From contig NZ_CP010951.1 of the NCBI RefSeq assembly GCF_001580455.1, forward strand, positions 4,852,631 to 4,916,630: DNA of 64,000 nucleotides, written 5' to 3'. Positions 18,219 through 26,470 of this stretch are shown here, in pieces. Both the position numbers and the translations under genes were made by a program. The notes under the pieces were generated by a model. The model was not told the DNA's origin. It made no database searches and saw nothing but the letters and a program-made list of their open reading frames with translations. Every line of letters begins with the position of its first letter. The first letter of the stretch is position 1. Source of the DNA: Ramlibacter tataouinensis. GTDB lineage: Bacteria; Pseudomonadota; Gammaproteobacteria; Burkholderiales; Burkholderiaceae_C.

Positions 18219-18294
18219 TGGTAGGACGTACAAGATTCGAACTTGTGACCAACGGATTAAAAGTCCGCTGCTCTACCAACTGAGCTAACGTCCC
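18219..18294 (-). tRNA. tRNA-Lys (anticodon TTT)
   Basis: A 76-nt cloverleaf including an encoded CCA end. The 7-bp acceptor stem starts GGGACGT, the D-loop contains AGCTCAGTTGGTAGAGC, the anticodon loop reads CTTTTAA (anticodon TTT), and the T-arm contains GTTCGAATC. It is followed by an intrinsic terminator. tRNA-Lys genes are frequent integration sites, and the decayed fragment and orphan pilin lie just beyond its 3' end. Confidence 0.97.
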
Positions 18295-18310
18295 GCAGCA
18301 AAGCCCATGA

Positions 18311-19099
18311 TTATAGCGGGACGCTGGACCGTTTTCGCGACTGGATGAGTTCAAGCGCCCAACCGGCGGCGCATTGGCCGAAGGTGGCGGTGACGCTGAC
18401 CACCGAACCGTAGCCGTGGCAGTTGAGGGAGCCGTCGCCTTCGATGGCGCAGGAGGCGTCGGGCGGCGCAACGGCTTCGCGGCTGAACACGCAGGCCACG
18501 CCGATGCGTTTGCCCTCCCGGGGCGCGCCGTGGAACTTGCGCAGGCGATAGCGCAGCTGTGCCAGCAGCGGGTCGTGCGTGGTGTGGGCCAGGTCGTCCA
18601 CGTCCACCTTGTGCGCGAGGCGCTTGCCGCCGGCCGCGCCACAGGTGACGAAGGGCAGCTTCGTCTCGCGCGCCCAGACCGCCATGGCGGTCTTGGCCTT
18701 GAGCTGGTCGCAGGCGTCGATCACTGCGGTGACGCCCGGCGGCAGCAGCCGCGGCCAGTTGTCGGCGTCCACGAAGTCGTCCACTTCGTGCACCAGGCAG
18801 CCCGGATTGATCTGCGCGATGCGTTCGCGCATGGCCCGCACTTTGGCCTGGCCGACGGTGGCGTCGAGCGCGTGGATCTGCCGGTTGATGTTGGATTCGG
18901 CGACGTGGTCCAGGTCGATCAGGGTGATCTCGCCGACCGCGCTGCGCGCCAGCGCTTCGGCGGCCCAGGAGCCGACGCCGCCGATGCCGACCACCGCGAC
19001 ATGCGCCGCGCGGATCGCGGCGGCGCCCTCGATGCCATAGAGGCGCTCGATGCCGCCGAAACGGCGCTTCAGGTCGGCGGATTCGTCGAGATGGGTCAC
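18311..19099 (-). CDS. tcdA: tRNA threonylcarbamoyladenosine dehydratase TcdA
   Basis: An E1-like/ThiF-fold ATPase of 262 residues that converts t6A37 to cyclic ct6A in tRNAs. The nucleotide-binding motif GIGGVGSWAAEALARS follows RFGGIERLYG, both hallmarks of TcdA (CsdL). IDLDHVAESNINRQ and VIDACDQLKAK are also conserved. The C-terminus carries the family GYGSVVSVTATFG motif. It lies 16 bp upstream of tRNA-Lys on the same strand reading order and 35 bp after the cpoB end. Confidence 0.92.
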   Translation of the reverse strand: MTHLDESADLKRRFGGIERLYGIEGAAAIRAAHVAVVGIGGVGSWAAEALARSAVGEITLIDLDHVAESNINRQIHALDATVGQAKVRAMRERIAQINPGCLVHEVDDFVDADNWPRLLPPGVTAVIDACDQLKAKTAMAVWARETKLPFVTCGAAGGKRLAHKVDVDDLAHTTHDPLLAQLRYRLRKFHGAPREGKRIGVACVFSREAVAPPDASCAIEGDGSLNCHGYGSVVSVTATFGQCAAGWALELIQSRKRSSVPL

Positions 19100-19134
19100 G
19101 CGCCGATTCTAGGCAGCAGAGCCGCTGCCCGGAA

Positions 19135-19929
19135 TCACCTGAGCCGCGCCAGCCGTTCCTTGGCGGCGCCGGCCGCCTCCGACTGCGGATAGGTCTTCAC
19201 CAGTTCGTCCAGGGTCTTGCGGGCGCCCGCCGTGTCTTTCAGTTCGATCTGGCAGTTGGCGATCGACAGCACCGCCTCGGGCGCGCGCGAATGTTCGGGC
19301 GCGGACTGCAGCAGCGCGCGGAAGTTCGTGATGGCGCCGCGGTAGTCGCGGTTCGCGTACTGCGCGTTCCCCAGCCAGAACAGGGCCGTCGGCCGGAAGC
19401 CGCTTTGCGGGTAGCGCTTGATGAAGTCGCCGAACTGCGTTTGCGCGGCCGGGAACTCGCCCTTGCGGAAGGTCCCCAGCGCCGTCTCGAAGTCGCGCGC
19501 CTCCAGCGGGTCGGCGATGAATTCGCGGCCGTCGACCGACACCTTGGCGGGCTCCATCTTGCGCAGGCGCTCGTCCATGCCCGTGGCGATGTCACGCTGC
19601 CGCCGCTGCAGCTCGGCAGTGTCCTTCAGCAGCTGCTCGTTCTGGCCGGTCATGCGTGCGACCTCCCCGCGCAGCGTCTCGATCTGCGTCTGCAGGTCGA
19701 GCAGGCTGCGGCGCAGCTGCGCCAGTTCCGCCCGCTGGGCCTCGGCATCGCGCTCGCTGGCCAGGCGCTGCGCATCCATGCGCTGCCGCAGGTCGAGGAT
19801 GGCGCGGCGGGCCTCGTCGTCCTCGAACAGCGCCGCCTGCGCGCCGCCGGCCGCGCCCAGGGACAGGGCGAACAGCGAGGCAGCGAGGATGGCGCGGGGC
19901 TTGTACAAGGATCGCATGGAGGCCCTCAT
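19135..19929 (-). CDS. cpoB: Cell division coordinator CpoB (YbgF)
   Basis: A periplasmic protein of 264 residues. It begins with a signal peptide (through GGAQAALFEDDEAR), then a trimerising coiled coil (about 40-115, Gln/Arg/Glu-rich), then three TPR-like repeats (DFETALGTFRKGEFPAAQ, AQYANRDYRGAI, ANCQIELKDTAGA). CpoB links Tol-Pal function with peptidoglycan synthesis at division. Its ATG overlaps the pal stop (TGATG). Confidence 0.9.
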   Translation of the reverse strand: MRASMRSLYKPRAILAASLFALSLGAAGGAQAALFEDDEARRAILDLRQRMDAQRLASERDAEAQRAELAQLRRSLLDLQTQIETLRGEVARMTGQNEQLLKDTAELQRRQRDIATGMDERLRKMEPAKVSVDGREFIADPLEARDFETALGTFRKGEFPAAQTQFGDFIKRYPQSGFRPTALFWLGNAQYANRDYRGAITNFRALLQSAPEHSRAPEAVLSIANCQIELKDTAGARKTLDELVKTYPQSEAAGAAKERLARLR

Positions 19930-20444
19930 CAACGGTAGACGATCTCGGCCCGGCGGTTCTTGGCCCAGGCCGCTTCATCGCTGCCCGGAGCCGCCGGCTT
20001 TTCCTTGCCGAAGCTTACCGCCTCGATCTGGTTGTCGGACACGCCCAGCAGGCCGAGCGCACGGCGCACGGCCTCGGAGCGGCGCTGGCCGAGCGCCAGG
20101 TTGTACTCGCGCCCGCCGCGATCGTCGGTGTGGCCCTCGATGGCCACGCGGCGGTTCGGGTTGGCCTTCATGAACTTCGCATGCGCGTCGAGCAGCGACT
20201 GGAACTCCGGCTTGACGACGTAGCTGTCGAAATCGAAGTAGATCAGGCGCGCGACGTTCTGCGGGCCGTCCTTGCTGCCTTCGACCGCGTCGCTGACCAC
20301 CGGCGCCACCTGGCTTTGCGTGGCGGGCGGCTGCGTGACACCGGTGGGGTTCTTGTTCTCGACCGGAACGTCATCGAGCTTCACGCTCGAGCAACCGGCA
20401 ACGGCGATGGCGACCGCAAGGGCCAAAAAACTCTTCTTCATCAT
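19929..20444 (-). CDS. pal: Peptidoglycan-associated lipoprotein Pal
   Basis: A 171-residue outer-membrane lipoprotein. The lipobox AVAGCSS near residue 20 gives an acylated N-terminal Cys, followed by a flexible Pro/Gln/Thr-rich linker and an OmpA-like domain (RLIYFDFDSYVVKPEF, VAIEGHTDDRGGREYNLALGQRRSEAV) that binds peptidoglycan. Start codon choice: tandem ATGs at 20439-20444 sit after a GGAG; an ATG at 20457-20459 is less likely. Gene order tolB-pal-cpoB is standard. Confidence 0.95.
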   Translation of the reverse strand: MMKKSFLALAVAIAVAGCSSVKLDDVPVENKNPTGVTQPPATQSQVAPVVSDAVEGSKDGPQNVARLIYFDFDSYVVKPEFQSLLDAHAKFMKANPNRRVAIEGHTDDRGGREYNLALGQRRSEAVRRALGLLGVSDNQIEAVSFGKEKPAAPGSDEAAWAKNRRAEIVYR

Positions 20445-20479
20445 TCGCAAATTCTCCATCGAATTCAATTTGTACCAAT

Positions 20480-21763
20480 TTATTTCTGGAAAGGGCCCCA
20501 ATCCGGCTCGCGGATGTCGCCCCCCTGTCCGGCTAGGCGCGCCTTGATCTTCCCGTCCAGCGTGGTGGTCATCAGGGCTTCGCGGCCGCCTTGCCGCGTG
20601 GCATAGACGATCAGGCGGCTGTTCGGCGCGAAGCTCGGGCTCTCGTCGGCGCTGGTGTCGGTGAGCGAGGTCACCGCGCCGCTCGACAGCTCCATCACCT
20701 GCAGCTTGAACTGCCCGCTGATGCGCGAGATATAGGCCAGCCAGCGCCCGTCCGGGCTGAGCGCCGGCGAGATGTTGTAGTTGCCGGTGAAGGTCACCCG
20801 CTCGGGGTTGCCGCCCGTCGGCGGCATGCGGTAGATCTGCGGCGCGCCGCCCCGGTCGCTGACGAAGTAGATCTGGCGGCCGTCGGCCGAGTAGACCGGC
20901 TCGGTGTCGATGCCCGCGGACTGCGTCAGGCGCCTCGGCTCGCCGCCACCCGCGTCGATGGTGTAGAGCTGCGAGCCGCCCTCGCGGCTGAGCGTCACGG
21001 CCAGCGTGCGGCCGTCCGGCGACCAGGCGGGCGCGCTGTTGGAGCCCTTGAAATTGGCGATCAGCCGGCGCCGGCCGCTGGACACGTCGTGCACGTACAC
21101 CACCGGCTTGCGCGACTCGAAGGACACGTACGCCAGCTGGCTGCCGCTGGACGACCAGGCCGGCGAGATGATCGGCTCGGTGCTGGCCAGCGCCGATTGC
21201 GCGTTCTCGCCGTCGGAGTCGGCGACCCACAGGTTGTAGTTGTTGCCGCCCTTGGTGACGTAGGCGATGCGGGTGGAGAAAACGCCCTTCTCGCCGGTCA
21301 GCTTCTCGTAGATGAAGTCGGAGATGCGGTGCGCCGCCAGCCGCAGGTCGCCCGCGGTGACCGCGAAGCTCTGCCCGCCCAGGTCCTGGCCCTTGACCAC
21401 GTCCCACAGCCGGAAGCGCACGTCCCAGCGGCCGTCGGCCAGGCGCGAGGCGCTGCCGACCACCAGCGAGTCGGCGTTGCGCTGGCGCCAGGGCGTCAGG
21501 TCCGGGCGGCTGGTTTCGTCCAGGCTGCTGCCGGCGGCATCGACCGGCCGGAACTGGCCGCTGCGTTCCAGGTCGGCCGTCACGATGGCGGCGATCTTCT
21601 GCGGCGCCTGCGCCTCGCCGCGGAAGGGCGCGATCGCAATGGGCAATTGAGTCAGGCCCACGCCGGTCACTTCCACGCGGAATTGCGCGAACGCGGGCGA
21701 CACCGCCAAGCCTGCCAGCAGGGCGGCCGCATCGCGGCGGCGCCAGAGCAAAGGATGTGTCAT
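20480..21763 (-). CDS. tolB: Tol-Pal system beta-propeller protein TolB
   Basis: A 427-residue periplasmic protein. After a signal peptide (ending SPAFAQ) comes the N-terminal domain that contacts TolA (VEVTGVGLTQLPIAI) and a six-bladed WD40-like propeller with repeated SPDGR motifs (SPDGRTLAV, SADGRQIYF, SPDGRWLAY). It binds Pal. The stop is 35 bp before pal. Upstream, 49 bp away, is a glycosyltransferase rather than tolA. Confidence 0.95.
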   Translation of the reverse strand: MTHPLLWRRRDAAALLAGLAVSPAFAQFRVEVTGVGLTQLPIAIAPFRGEAQAPQKIAAIVTADLERSGQFRPVDAAGSSLDETSRPDLTPWRQRNADSLVVGSASRLADGRWDVRFRLWDVVKGQDLGGQSFAVTAGDLRLAAHRISDFIYEKLTGEKGVFSTRIAYVTKGGNNYNLWVADSDGENAQSALASTEPIISPAWSSSGSQLAYVSFESRKPVVYVHDVSSGRRRLIANFKGSNSAPAWSPDGRTLAVTLSREGGSQLYTIDAGGGEPRRLTQSAGIDTEPVYSADGRQIYFVSDRGGAPQIYRMPPTGGNPERVTFTGNYNISPALSPDGRWLAYISRISGQFKLQVMELSSGAVTSLTDTSADESPSFAPNSRLIVYATRQGGREALMTTTLDGKIKARLAGQGGDIREPDWGPFQK

Positions 21764-21812
21764 GGTTCTTAGTCTCTCATTTGCTGTTGAGTTAAGCGGG
21801 TTACTGTTGAGT

Positions 21813-22658
21813 TCAGCCGTTAAGTTCGGTTACGACGGCTTCCGGCGCATCACCTGCCTCGGCCATTCCCCGTTCGGCCCGTATCATGCCGCTTTCGAGC
21901 CGGGCCTCCACCCGGGCGCGATTGGCAATTTCGCCCTCGCGGCTGTTCTCGCGGTGCCACAAGTGGAACACCTGCGCCCCCAGCACCGCGTCGTTGCGCA
22001 CCGTGCCATGGTTGTGCAGCCGCAGCGCGATGTCCGCATCCTCGTGGCCCCAGCCGGTGAAACTCTCGTCGAAGCCGTTCACGGCCGCGCAATCGTCCTT
22101 CCAGAGCGCGAAGTTGCAGCTGCGGATGCCCTTCCACTTGAAGCCGCGCCGCACCCGGCTGAAGGGGCCCAGGCCGTCCAGCAGGTGTGAGGACTTGTTG
22201 GCGTCGCCCGAGAGCCGCAGCCGCATCCAGTCCGAGGGCGTCAGCCGGCCCAGCGCCACGTCGCCGTGCAGCACCCTGCGCGTCAAGCGCTCGCTGAGCA
22301 GCACCCGCCCGCCGATCACGTACTGGCCGCGCTGCGCCAGCCGTTCGTGCTGCGCCACGAAGCGCTCCACGGGCACGCAATCGCCATCCATGAACACCAG
22401 GTAGTCGGCCTCGGCGCGCGCCGCGCACAGGTTGCGCGCCCGCGCCGCGGTGAAGCCCACGTCCGGATGCCAGACGTGGCGCACGCGGCAGCGGAAGGAC
22501 GGCAATCCGGCGCGCATCGCCTCCACCTGTTCCGGCCGCGAGCCGTCGTCGGCGATCAGCAGCTCGTGCCCGGCACCCAGTTGCGGCGCCAGTTCGCGCA
22601 GCACCGCCAGCAGCGCATCGGAACGGTTGTAGGTGAGGACGATGAAGGCAGTCTTCAT
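21813..22658 (-). CDS. Family 2 glycosyltransferase
   Basis: A 281-residue GT-A fold glycosyltransferase: MKTAFIVLTYNRSDALLAVL, the nucleotide-binding IADDGS, the DxD-type FMDGDCVP, and a C-terminal galactosyltransferase-like motif GFDESFTGWGHEDADIALRL. Such enzymes extend LPS core or O-antigen chains. Its ATG overlaps the stop of the upstream glycosyltransferase (ATGA), so the two are coupled and both belong with the LPS genes to the right. Donor and acceptor are unknown. Confidence 0.85.
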   Translation of the reverse strand: MKTAFIVLTYNRSDALLAVLRELAPQLGAGHELLIADDGSRPEQVEAMRAGLPSFRCRVRHVWHPDVGFTAARARNLCAARAEADYLVFMDGDCVPVERFVAQHERLAQRGQYVIGGRVLLSERLTRRVLHGDVALGRLTPSDWMRLRLSGDANKSSHLLDGLGPFSRVRRGFKWKGIRSCNFALWKDDCAAVNGFDESFTGWGHEDADIALRLHNHGTVRNDAVLGAQVFHLWHRENSREGEIANRARVEARLESGMIRAERGMAEAGDAPEAVVTELNG

Positions 22659-23410
22659 CGGCGCTGCAGCAACCACAGCTTGAGGTAGCGGTAATACGCG
22701 CCTTGCGCGTTCGAAACGGCCAGCGCGAACCCGAGCCGGCCGTCGAGGAAGCCGCGCTTGAACAGGTAGGTGCGCACGAAGGCCCAGAAGCCGTGGCCGA
22801 CCGCCTTGCCCAGCGAGCCGCGCACGCCCCGGGCATCGAGCGCCCGCGCCGAGTCGCTGGAGTAGCGGTTGACCTTGTCCAGCACCGATTCGAAGTCGTC
22901 GAAGCTCTCGTGCAGCAGCTCGCCCTCGAGCGCGCCGGCGGTGCCGTCCACCAGCAGCCGCTCGTGCACCAGGTCGCCGGAAAAGCGCGCCTTGCCGCGC
23001 CGGAACAACCGCACCAGCCGGTCGGGGTACCAGCCCGAATGCCGCATGTACTGACCGCAGTAGCTGGAGCGGCGGTCGACCGTGTAGGCCTCGAAGCGGG
23101 ACTGCACCATGGCGGCTTCGATCGAGGCGCGCAGCCTCGGCGTGACGCGCTCGTCGGCATCGATCGACAGCACCCATTCGCCGCGCGCCATGTCCAGGGC
23201 GCGGTTTTTCTGCGGGCCGAAACCCGGCCAGTCCGCGGTCTGCCGCACGTTGGCGCCCAGTGCCTGCGCGATGGCGACGGTATCGTCAGTGCTGCCGCTG
23301 TCCACGACCACCAGCTCGTCCGCAAACGCCACCGACTCGAGGCAGGCGCGAAGCCGCGCCGACTCGTTGCGCGTGATGATGATGACAGTGAGGCGGGGGG
23401 GTCTGGTCAA
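22655..23410 (-). CDS. Family 2 glycosyltransferase, WaaE/KdtX-like
   Basis: A glycosyltransferase of about 251 residues: LTVIIITRNES, VVVDSGSTDDT, the DxD motif LSIDADERV and GWYPDRLVRLFRRGKARF are typical of the WaaE-like LPS core glucosyltransferases of proteobacteria. No ATG is available at the start; TTG at 23408-23410 (MTRPPRLTVIII) is the best candidate, though it lacks a clear ribosome site. A GGAGG lies further upstream without a usable start. A run of seven G/C just inside the gene could hide an indel. It diverges from msbA. Confidence 0.8.
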   Translation of the reverse strand: MTRPPRLTVIIITRNESARLRACLESVAFADELVVVDSGSTDDTVAIAQALGANVRQTADWPGFGPQKNRALDMARGEWVLSIDADERVTPRLRASIEAAMVQSRFEAYTVDRRSSYCGQYMRHSGWYPDRLVRLFRRGKARFSGDLVHERLLVDGTAGALEGELLHESFDDFESVLDKVNRYSSDSARALDARGVRGSLGKAVGHGFWAFVRTYLFKRGFLDGRLGFALAVSNAQGAYYRYLKLWLLQRR

Positions 23411-23503
23411 GTCGAAGATAATTTGCTGTTCCGCAAGGATTATGAAGGGGTCGCTTTTGCTTACACCTCCGGGGCCCGGGACTGTCCGGTCCGCGCCGGC
23501 CTC

Positions 23504-25228
23504 ATGACGCGCCCCGACTGGTCCGCGCTGCGCTGGCTCGTGCCCTATTTCGGCCGCCAGCGGGGCGTCTGGGCGGCCGCCGCGGTGGCGACCATCGTGA
23601 CGTCCGCCACCGAGCCGGTGCTGCCGGCGCTGATGAAGCCTTTCCTCGACCAGGGCCTGCAGCCGGGCGGCTTTCCGCTGTGGTGGGTGCCGGCCGCGCT
23701 GCTGCTGCTGTTCGCGGTGCGCGGCACCGCCGGCTTCCTGGCCGATCTCGCGCTGGCCAAGATCACCCAGGACGGACTGGTGCAACTGCGGCGCGACATG
23801 TTCGCGCGACTGCTCGACGCCCAGCTCTCTCTGTTCAAGCGGCAGAACGCGACGGCCTTGTCCAATGCCCTGGTGTTCGAGGTGCAGAACGGCGCGACGC
23901 TGCTGGTCAACGCGGTCACCGGCGTGCTCAAGGACAGCGTGGCGCTGATCGGCCTGCTCGTCTACCTGCTGTACCTGAACTGGCAGCTCACCCTGATCGT
24001 GTTCCTGATCGCCCCGGCCGTCGCCTGGCTGATTCGGACCGTGTCGCGCCGCCTCTACAGCATCGCGCGCCGCACCCAGACGGCCACCAACGACCTGGCC
24101 TACGTGGTCGAAGAGAACGTGCTGGCCGCGCGCGTGGTGCGCCTGCACGGGGCCCAGGCCGAGCAGGCCGAGCGCTTCTTCGGCCTGAGCACTGCGCTGC
24201 GGCAGCTGGCGATGAAGACCGCGGTGGCCTCGGCCTCGGTCACGCCGCTGACGCACATGCTGGCCGCGGGCGCGCTCTCGGTCGTGATCTGCATCGCGCT
24301 GTGGCAAAGCCGCGGCGGCCTCACCGTGGGCGCCTTCGCCGCCTTCATCACGGCGATGCTGATGCTGATCGCCCCGATCAAGCGCCTGTCCGAGGCGGCC
24401 AACCCGATCTCGCGCGGCCTGGCGGCGCTGCAGCGCGGCATCGACCTGATCGAGCAGACGCCCGCCGAGTCGGGCGGGCGCTACCAGGCCGAGCGCGCCG
24501 ATGGCCGCATCGTGCTGCAGTCGGTCAGCGTGCGCTACCGCGACGATGCCGCCCCGGCCCTGGATGGCGTCTCGCTCACCGTCGAGCCCGGCGAGATCGT
24601 GGCGCTGGTCGGGCCGTCCGGCTCCGGCAAGACGACCTTGGCGAACCTGCTGCCCCGCTTTGTCCAGCCGACGGCGGGCCGGGTGCTGCTGGATGGCCAC
24701 GACGTCGCCGGCTGGGACCTGCACTCCCTGCGGCGCCAGTTCGCCCTGGTGAGCCAGGACGTGGTCATGTTCAACGACACGCTGGCCGCCAACGTCACGC
24801 TGGGCGGGACCCGCGACGAGGACAAGCTGACCCGCTGCATCGCCGCCGCCAACCTGCGTGAAGTGGTGGCGGCCCTGCCGCAGGGCGTGGAGACGGTCGT
24901 CGGCCACAACGCGGTGACGCTCTCGGGCGGGCAGCGCCAGCGGCTGGCCATTGCGCGGGCGCTGTACAAGGACGCGCCGGTGCTGATCCTGGACGAGGCC
25001 ACCTCGGCGCTGGACACCGCCTCCGAGCGGCAGGTGCAGGAGGCGCTGCAGCGGCTGATGGCCGGCCGCACCACGCTGATCATTGCCCACCGGCTCTCGA
25101 CCATCGAACATGCCGACCGCGTGGTGGTGCTTGAGCACGGCCGGCTGGCCGAAGCCGGCACGCACGACGAGCTGCTGGCGCGCGAGGGCCTGTACGCCCG
25201 GCTGCACGCGCTGCAATTCGGCGCATGA
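23504..25228 (+). CDS. msbA: Lipid A export ABC transporter MsbA
   Basis: A 574-residue half-transporter that flips lipid A-core across the inner membrane. Residues 1 to about 315 are a six-helix transmembrane domain; the ATPase domain has Walker A GPSGSGKTT near 370-378, the Q-loop (FALVSQD), signature LSGGQRQRLAIARAL and Walker B VLILDEATSALD. The ATG at 23504 (MTRPDWSALRWL) starts the protein like other short Burkholderiales MsbA proteins. Its last four bases overlap the next gene (ATGA). Context with glycosyltransferases and an O-antigen ligase supports the LPS role. Confidence 0.9.
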   Translation: MTRPDWSALRWLVPYFGRQRGVWAAAAVATIVTSATEPVLPALMKPFLDQGLQPGGFPLWWVPAALLLLFAVRGTAGFLADLALAKITQDGLVQLRRDMFARLLDAQLSLFKRQNATALSNALVFEVQNGATLLVNAVTGVLKDSVALIGLLVYLLYLNWQLTLIVFLIAPAVAWLIRTVSRRLYSIARRTQTATNDLAYVVEENVLAARVVRLHGAQAEQAERFFGLSTALRQLAMKTAVASASVTPLTHMLAAGALSVVICIALWQSRGGLTVGAFAAFITAMLMLIAPIKRLSEAANPISRGLAALQRGIDLIEQTPAESGGRYQAERADGRIVLQSVSVRYRDDAAPALDGVSLTVEPGEIVALVGPSGSGKTTLANLLPRFVQPTAGRVLLDGHDVAGWDLHSLRRQFALVSQDVVMFNDTLAANVTLGGTRDEDKLTRCIAAANLREVVAALPQGVETVVGHNAVTLSGGQRQRLAIARALYKDAPVLILDEATSALDTASERQVQEALQRLMAGRTTLIIAHRLSTIEHADRVVVLEHGRLAEAGTHDELLAREGLYARLHALQFGA

Positions 25229-26352
25229 AGCCGGCGCCGGCGCCCCGGCAGGTGCTCGTGGTCGCCACGCGGCAGATCGGCGATGTGCTGCTCACCACGC
25301 CCCTGATCCGGGCCGCCCGCGGCCTGTGGCCCCAGGCGCGCATCGACGTGCTGGGTTTCAAGGGCACCCTGGGCATGCTGCGCGGCAATCCCGACGTCGC
25401 CGAACTGATCGAAACGCCCGCGCGCCTGGGGCTGCGGGGCGGCCTGGCCTTCGTGCGGCGCCTGTGGCGGCGCTATGACCTCGCGCTGGTGACCGATGCC
25501 GGCGACCGCGCGCACCTGATGGCCTGGATCGCCGCCCGGCGGCGCAGCGGCCTCCTGCCGCAGGGCCACGGCAGCGACTGGTGGAAGCGCGCCCTGCTCG
25601 ATCACGTGGTGCTGGCCGCCGGCGACCGCGGCGACCGGCACGTGGTCGCCGAGAAGCTCGACCTGATCGCGCCCTGGCTGCCATCACAGGCCGGCGCGCC
25701 TACGGTGGTGCCGCCGGCCGGCGCGCCGCTGCCCGGCGACATCGCCGCCGCCGTGCAGGCCGGCTGCGTGATCGTGCACGCACCGTCCATGTGGGCCTAC
25801 AAGCAGTGGCCCCTCCCCCACTATGAGCAGCTGATCCGCGAACTGCTGGCCCAGGGCCGGCAGGTGGTGCTGACCGGCAGCGCGAGCGAGCGCGACCAGC
25901 AATGCATCGCGCCCCTGCGCGGGCTGGCGCCGGCACCGCAGCTGCTCGACGTGTCGGGGCGGCTCGACTTCAACCAGCTGGCCGGATTGATGCAGGACGC
26001 CTGTCTCTACATCGGGCCGGACACCTCGGTCTCGCACCTGGCCGCGGCGACGGGCGTGCCGGTGATCGCGATCTTCGGCCCCACCAACCCGGTGCGCTGG
26101 GGCCCCTGGCCGACCGGGGTCGATGCCGGCGAAGGCTACGAGCGGGCCGTCCCGCTGCAGCGGCTGGGCAACGTGATCCTGATGCAAAGCAGCCTGTCCT
26201 GCGTGCCCTGCGGCCGCGCCGGATGCGAGGACCACCGCCAGAGCCGCAGCGACTGCCTCATCGATATCACGCCGGAGCGCGTGCTGGCGCAGGCGCAGCG
26301 CATCCTGGATGAGCGCGGCGGCACCAAGCGCTGCGCTAGACTCGCGCCATAG
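25225..26352 (+). CDS. Family 9 glycosyltransferase (heptosyltransferase-like)
   Basis: A GT-B enzyme of 375 residues in the ADP-heptose:LPS heptosyltransferase family. Marks are the N-terminal VLVVATRQIGDVLLTTPLIRA, HAPSMWAYKQWPLPHYEQLI, LTGSASERD and the donor-binding YIGPDTSVSHLAAATGVPVIAIFGPTNPVRWGP. A Cys-rich loop (CVPCGRAGCEDHRQSRSDC) near the C-terminus is also found in this family. It is translationally coupled to msbA. Acts on the LPS inner core at the cytoplasmic face; the exact acceptor cannot be read. Confidence 0.87.
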   Translation: MKPAPAPRQVLVVATRQIGDVLLTTPLIRAARGLWPQARIDVLGFKGTLGMLRGNPDVAELIETPARLGLRGGLAFVRRLWRRYDLALVTDAGDRAHLMAWIAARRRSGLLPQGHGSDWWKRALLDHVVLAAGDRGDRHVVAEKLDLIAPWLPSQAGAPTVVPPAGAPLPGDIAAAVQAGCVIVHAPSMWAYKQWPLPHYEQLIRELLAQGRQVVLTGSASERDQQCIAPLRGLAPAPQLLDVSGRLDFNQLAGLMQDACLYIGPDTSVSHLAAATGVPVIAIFGPTNPVRWGPWPTGVDAGEGYERAVPLQRLGNVILMQSSLSCVPCGRAGCEDHRQSRSDCLIDITPERVLAQAQRILDERGGTKRCARLAP

Positions 26353-26470
26353 AAAGAACAAGTTGAAGAGGCGCTGCCTCCACGGACCAGCCGCGTAGTT
26401 GGGTCGGCGTTCCAACGTCCGCCTTCGCAGCGTCGCAAGCACGGCCGTGCCTTCGACTTCCTTGAGAACA

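Noticed and set aside
22703..23503. Long upstream extension of the msbA frame
   Set aside because: It runs antisense through the WaaE-like glycosyltransferase and has no MsbA similarity before MTRPDWSALRW.
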